Source: Owenia fusiformis
Lineage: Eukaryota > Annelida > Polychaeta > Sabellida > Oweniidae
Assembly: GCA_903813345.2 (NCBI GenBank)
Contig: CAIIXF020000005.1
Location: forward strand, 9,613,375 to 9,677,374
Direction of reading: 5' to 3'
Length of the DNA stretch: 64,000 nt
Shown here: piece by piece, positions 42,101 to 48,100 of the stretch
Layout of the letters: every line of letters starts with the position of its first letter
Position numbering within the stretch: the first letter of the stretch is position 1
Made by a program: the position numbers and the translations under genes
Notes under the pieces: generated by a model
What the model was told of the DNA's origin: nothing
Databases searched by the model: none
What the model saw: only the letters and a program-made list of their open reading frames with translations

Positions 42101-45100
42101 CTACTGGCACAGTACTCGTGTATAGGTGCGATGAATGTTTCCGGTTGCCATACGATTCATTTGATGAGCAGTTGAGCCGATTAACCTGTCTTGCAGATGG
42201 ATCATGGAGTAACGATGTGCCCACGTGCGAACGTATGTATAAATTTACGGAAATCGGTAATGTTTTCACTAATAAAGTTTAATACACTCGTAGAATGGCT
42301 CACGCAAACTTGGATTTTTATTTAGGAAAGCCATGTCATCCACTCGATCCTCCTCCAAATGGATTGATTGTCAGCGCAGATAATTTCTGTGGTGGGATGA
42401 CTGTATTTGCACCACAAGAAGGCTTTCAACTACTTGGGCCAAGTGCACTGATGTGCTTACCAGATGGTACTTACGACGATGAACCACCAACTTTCCCGAT
42501 GGGTACGGTATTTTAATACTGTTAACACGACAGTGACTTTTTCAGATCAATGTTTTGGTACACATGTCAGAGTAGTCACAAATCTCATGTCATTATTATG
42601 CTTAATTCAGGCTTAAAATAGTGCATTCTCTCACACATTTGATTTTTATCAGCGTTCGGAGTATGTCGAGCAAGTGGTGATCCTCATTACTGGACGTTTG
42701 ACGGGATTCCAATACATTTCCAATGCGCTTGTAAATACCTCCTGGTCGGGTCACTACCTAATCTAGGAAATCCATTCTGGCAAATCTATGTACAAAATGT
42801 ACATTGGAATGGACAAAATATCGGATCTTGGACTCGTGATGTGGAAATCGTTTATAACGGTGATGTCATTGAACTCTTACAAGGAGCACTTGCAACTCCG
42901 GGAGACATTGAAAACTCATTTGAGGGACCCACTGAAGGAGGGTTTAACGTCCAGGTTTGTGTTTCATCATTTTTTAATAAAAAAGAAATGTATCACGTTT
43001 AAACAACGGATTCCATTTTTCTGGATCACCTATGTACTGCTCTATTATGTCCACACAACTACAAGAAACAAAGATGTGAACGGTCAAACATCAAGAAAAT
43101 TGGAAATCTGGAAAGCATGTCTAAAATGTCTTAAGTTATTAATACTCGTTCCTAGCCTTTGAACAAAGTGGTAAATACACCAGAGAATGATTACTTATCC
43201 GCTTCCAGCACAAGTCAGTATAGCAAAGGATAAACAACACGATTAATTCATACGTTTCGATAAAAGAAAATGAAATTGTTGTAATTGTATCATACTGGTT
43301 TGATGATATATCCCGTAGCATTCATTTCAGGTGAATGGTGAAAACGTCACTCCTGGTACAGAAATTCAAAATGGAGATATTAAGATTTCTATGAGCGGTT
43401 TGTTTGTACTCGTCGAAATCCTGCCTCTCAAATTGACCGTTAAGTGGGATGGTTCCTCACGAGTTATTGTTATTCTAAGTGGTATGTGGTTCTGTTACAC
43501 TTTGACGATAACATGTCTAGCCGTTGCATTGTAATTGAGATTTTCTCATTGTGTACTTTTCAAGTTTTCATCCATTTAAGGGTCAACTAACAGGATATCT
43601 TGCTTGATCTCGGAGATCTCTAGTAGATCTCTAATACATAGTTGTCGCTCCTAATATAACTCTGTCCCTTCAGAAACATGGAAAAATAAAGTGGAGGGAA
43701 TATGCCAGAACTTCAACGGAAATCCATCAGATGACATGCGGCTAAGAAATGGAATGGATGTAACTGGTACAAACAACCCAGGAACGCAAATTGGAAACAG
43801 TTACCAAGTCAACAGCTTGTCAGAGTGAGTTGCCCCGATGCTCTAAATGATTTCATTTTGAACAACTGTAGCTCAAATCCAAATAATGAAATTATGATAC
43901 AAGACTTGTAAATCTCCCAAGCCTACTGCTAAAGTATTTCAAATGACATTCTAGGTGCGCATGCTCACCGCAAATGGCAGATCTGCCGACATGTGTTGAC
44001 TACGAGACTGTCAAGGAGAAATGTAGTATTCTCGGTGATTTAAATGGTGTCTTTGGACCATGTATAAGTGAACTTTCCGAAGCAGCTCGGCAGAATGTAA
44101 TCGAATCTTGTCAGGCAGACATGTGTGCGGATCAATCGAGGTATTGCGAAATTCTGGAGGATTTTGCAGCAAGTTGTGCAGTGACGTCAGGGCCTATTGT
44201 GGCATGGAGAAATGAAACAGAGTGTCGTGAGTCTAGCATTTTTAAAACTTCTTTTAGTTAAATAATTGAATACATTCTATTAAAACAATATGTTGTGATT
44301 ATTAATTAATCATATTAGTAAAGTATGGAGGTCTAGAATGCCAAAATTAGTGCACTCTCATTCTATGTCGTTGACATAAGTATAAAGATATTTTGGGACA
44401 GAGATGAGCATCAAATTCCAGTCATTTGTATTGATTTAAGATCTTCATGGCACACTAGAAAGCTCAGTATTGTGTGTAGTGTGTATATTTCTTCAACATA
44501 TCGAACCCCATTTTATTTTATTGAATCCATATACTGGCATATTTTAGCAACCCCCATGTGTCCATTTCCAAGTGAATACAATGAGATGGGATCAGCATGC
44601 CCGAACACATGTGTCGATCCAAATGCTGAAGACACATGCACAGACCCACCAGTGGAAGGCTGCTTTTGCCCTCCAAATTTCATTTTGTCAGGAACTCAGT
44701 GTGTTCCTGATCCATTTGGATGTGGCTGTGTAGATAGTAATGGATATTTTAGAACAGTAAGTTAGCTAAATCAATATTATACTTAAGTGACGAGCATTTT
44801 GCTAAAACTGCATACTAGTATATTCTTCTGAGCCTGGGCGATTAATGCCATGACATATTAAACAGAACAAAAAACAATACCCTGTATTTCTGACAAAAAT
44901 CATACATACTGATCTTTCTTACCATTTTAATACGTTGAAAGATATTTTTATTTCTCGATTCTACACCACTTATAAGTCAAGTTATGGACAATAATCATGA
45001 ATATCGTCAACGTAACAAAAACGAGGGACTAAATATGTGAATTGCGTCTTCGTTAATATACCAAACATAGAACCGCCTGCATATTCTCAAACTAGACCAT

Positions 45101-48100
45101 CTTCCTTAACTTTGAGCAAAATTATTGTCCACAACTTGACTTATAAGTGGTGTAGAATCGAGAAATAAAAATATCTTACCGACACCGAAGCCCGGAAGTT
45201 CTTCCATCTTGTTACGCTGACGTATCGTCAGCGTAACTAGGTGAGTACCAGTGGTTATAACACCCCTTTATCAATGAAGTCATTACTCAATCAGGAGTCA
45301 TACATGATACATTATATACAATAGAAATACGTATTATAACATCATTTACCTTATTAGCACCGACAATAACACAAGATGAGTCAAACTATTGCTTATGAAA
45401 AGTATAATACATGTAATCATAGTTTTTTCAAAGAGTGAATAACACTATTATATATATGAATCATGTATGTGACGTTATGAAAACATAACAGACCCCAATT
45501 AATTGTTATAAGGTAATGAGAAATGCGCGGGTTGGATAAATATAAATATTAACTATTTAGCTATTACTTTATATTGCTAATTGGCAATGCGTCTCTAGTT
45601 TTGTAATTATCAAATATTGTCGGAGTGTCTTTAATGCTTTTGCAAACTTGCGCTATCTCACAATCACATAGTGACAATGCCATCTATCTTACTCACTAAA
45701 ACAATTTCATTATTTATCAGTTATAATTATCAAATTTTCAGAGGGGATCTACATGGTTTGAGAGTGATTGTTCACTCAGGCATACGTGTGAGGGAGCAGA
45801 CATTATAACGACTGAAGAATGGGCATGTAGAAGCGACGAGATATGTGGTATAAATAATGGTGTGCGGGGATGTATGTGTCCATATGGGTTTATATTAGCC
45901 ATAAATGGAACATGCATTGGTATGTATAGTATACCATGTATAGTATTGCATGAAAATAAAATTGAAATAAAGAAAATTTGAATTTATCACAATGTTTTCT
46001 AGTGGAATATAAAAATTAAACTGTACAAATTTGTGGGGGTATTTGATAATCTGATAATTCCAACTGCTGTTGTTAAAATTGAAAAAATCTTATAAATCTC
46101 ATTACCCTTTTTGAACGTTTTTGTTTTGTTTTAATATGTCTAAACATGACTATGCATGCAAGCAGTTAATGAAGTAGAGTTTACCACTTTCACTTGGTTT
46201 AATGTGGTTTCTCGGTCATATTCACAAAGCCCTATTATAGCCACATATTCTTTTTAGCTGAGGATAAGTGTGCATCTATGCCTTGTCAAAATGGAGGAAC
46301 TTGCGTAAATATAGAGGGTGGTTATTCTTGCATATGTCCAGAAGACTCTCCAGGAGACCAGTGCGAAGGAAGTATGTTAAAATCAGAAACACTTCTGGAT
46401 ATCTGGATATAGTTTCGCTGTTTCATATTTATATACATGAAGTAATTATGACAAGGGAAAACACATTGGTTAGTGACTTGTCTATTACTGGTCTCAACAA
46501 ATAATTAACAAGATACAATACAATAATTCATTTTGCCTTTTGCCGTTATTTTAACATTTAATTGAATTTCTAGCAAACGGCGGGTGGTGTGATTGGATAC
46601 CAGCGGTATCTTGTGATCCATGTGTGGATGGATCAGAAAACATGTTTGTGAGGACTTGTACCTGCCCACAAACAGTTGCCCCAGGACTATCTTGTGTTGG
46701 AGTGGCATCGAAAAATGAACCTTGCGACATAGCATGTCAACGTAAGTGTACCTAAAAGTCATTGCGACATGTACTATTTATTTATTTGTAAAGGACGATT
46801 CTCGGTTTGGAGAACGAAGTTCATCAATCTAAATGAGCATTATCCCTGCTTCGGACAAATTTGATTTTTTTACATAATAAAGATTTGAATGTCTTCTTTT
46901 GAATAGTCATAATTTAATTTGGGTAATATTTCTAGATTTTTCGCAAAAAAATATTAGCGCAGTACACTGATGAACTTCTTTCCCCAAATCGAGACTTGTA
47001 TTTATATTGAATCGGTCTTTTTGAGCATTATCCCTGCTTCAGACCAATTTGTTATCTTTACATCTTGTAGATTTAAATGTCTTCTTTTGAATATTCATAG
47101 TTTAATTTGGGTAATATTTCTATATTTTTCATGAAAAAAATTATTAGCCCAGGAGACTGTTCTCCAAACCGAGAATCGTCCTTTGAAAGGTTTACGTTAA
47201 TATTGATGACTACAAATTCAAGAAAAAGAAACTCTCCACAATATGTGCAAATTATGTTATCCAGCATGTTTGGAAAACCCATGTCTTAATGGAGGGGTAT
47301 GTGTGCAGGATGGTACCTCATTTACATGTGACTGTTTACCTGGTTACACTGGAGTAAATTGCGAATTCGGTAAGTATTATGTATTATGTAAGGTGTTCTA
47401 TATGTATATAATCATAATCATCAAAAAGGTTTTTGTTTAAACATTAGGTGATATTAGTTGAAGAGCAAACAGGACGCATGAAACTAAATCAACAATTAAT
47501 CAACGAAAAATATTAAAACCAGATGATGAATGAGAGTTGCTGTAAATGTTCTTCAACCTTTACAGACATATCAGCATGTAGCTCGGCCCCATGCAAAAAT
47601 GATGCACAGTGTGTTGATGTTCTTGATCCGGTGACAGGTGAACCAGACTTTGTGTGTGAATGCATCTCTCCATTCTCCGGCAAAGATTGTTCAACAAGTA
47701 AGCAAGTTTAACGTTTAGTCACAGTATATCACAAAATAACTAATAAGTTAATTATTTGTCATGACACAATCTATCTAAAGTCATGTTTTGCCACAGTCTA
47801 TCATACATAAAGTTGTATTTTGGTGTATCATAAATAAAGTTATCATCACAAATAAAGTAGTGCCACAGTCTAACACAAATAAAGTAGTATCACAGTCTAA
47901 CACAAATAAAGTCTATCACAGTCTAACACAAATAAAGTCTATCACATATGAAGTTGTGTCACGTTCTATCATAAATATAGTTGTGTCAAAGAATATCACA
48001 AATAAATATGTGTCACAGTATATCTCAGATTAAATTGTGTCACAGTACATCACAGATGAAGTTTTGCCACAGTCTTTCATGTCATATACTTGTGTCACAA

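Larger units (their letters stand above)
44757..45741 (+). other. Intron with MITE and a perfect hairpin
   Basis: 985 bp with a 239-bp MITE (44939-45177) and a 27-nt palindrome (45211-45237). The remainder shows nothing recognisable. Confidence 0.7.

Noticed and set aside
42788-43162. 124-codon ORF on the + strand
   Set aside because: It is out of frame with the VWD exon 42653-42954 and runs into the intron; a shadow.
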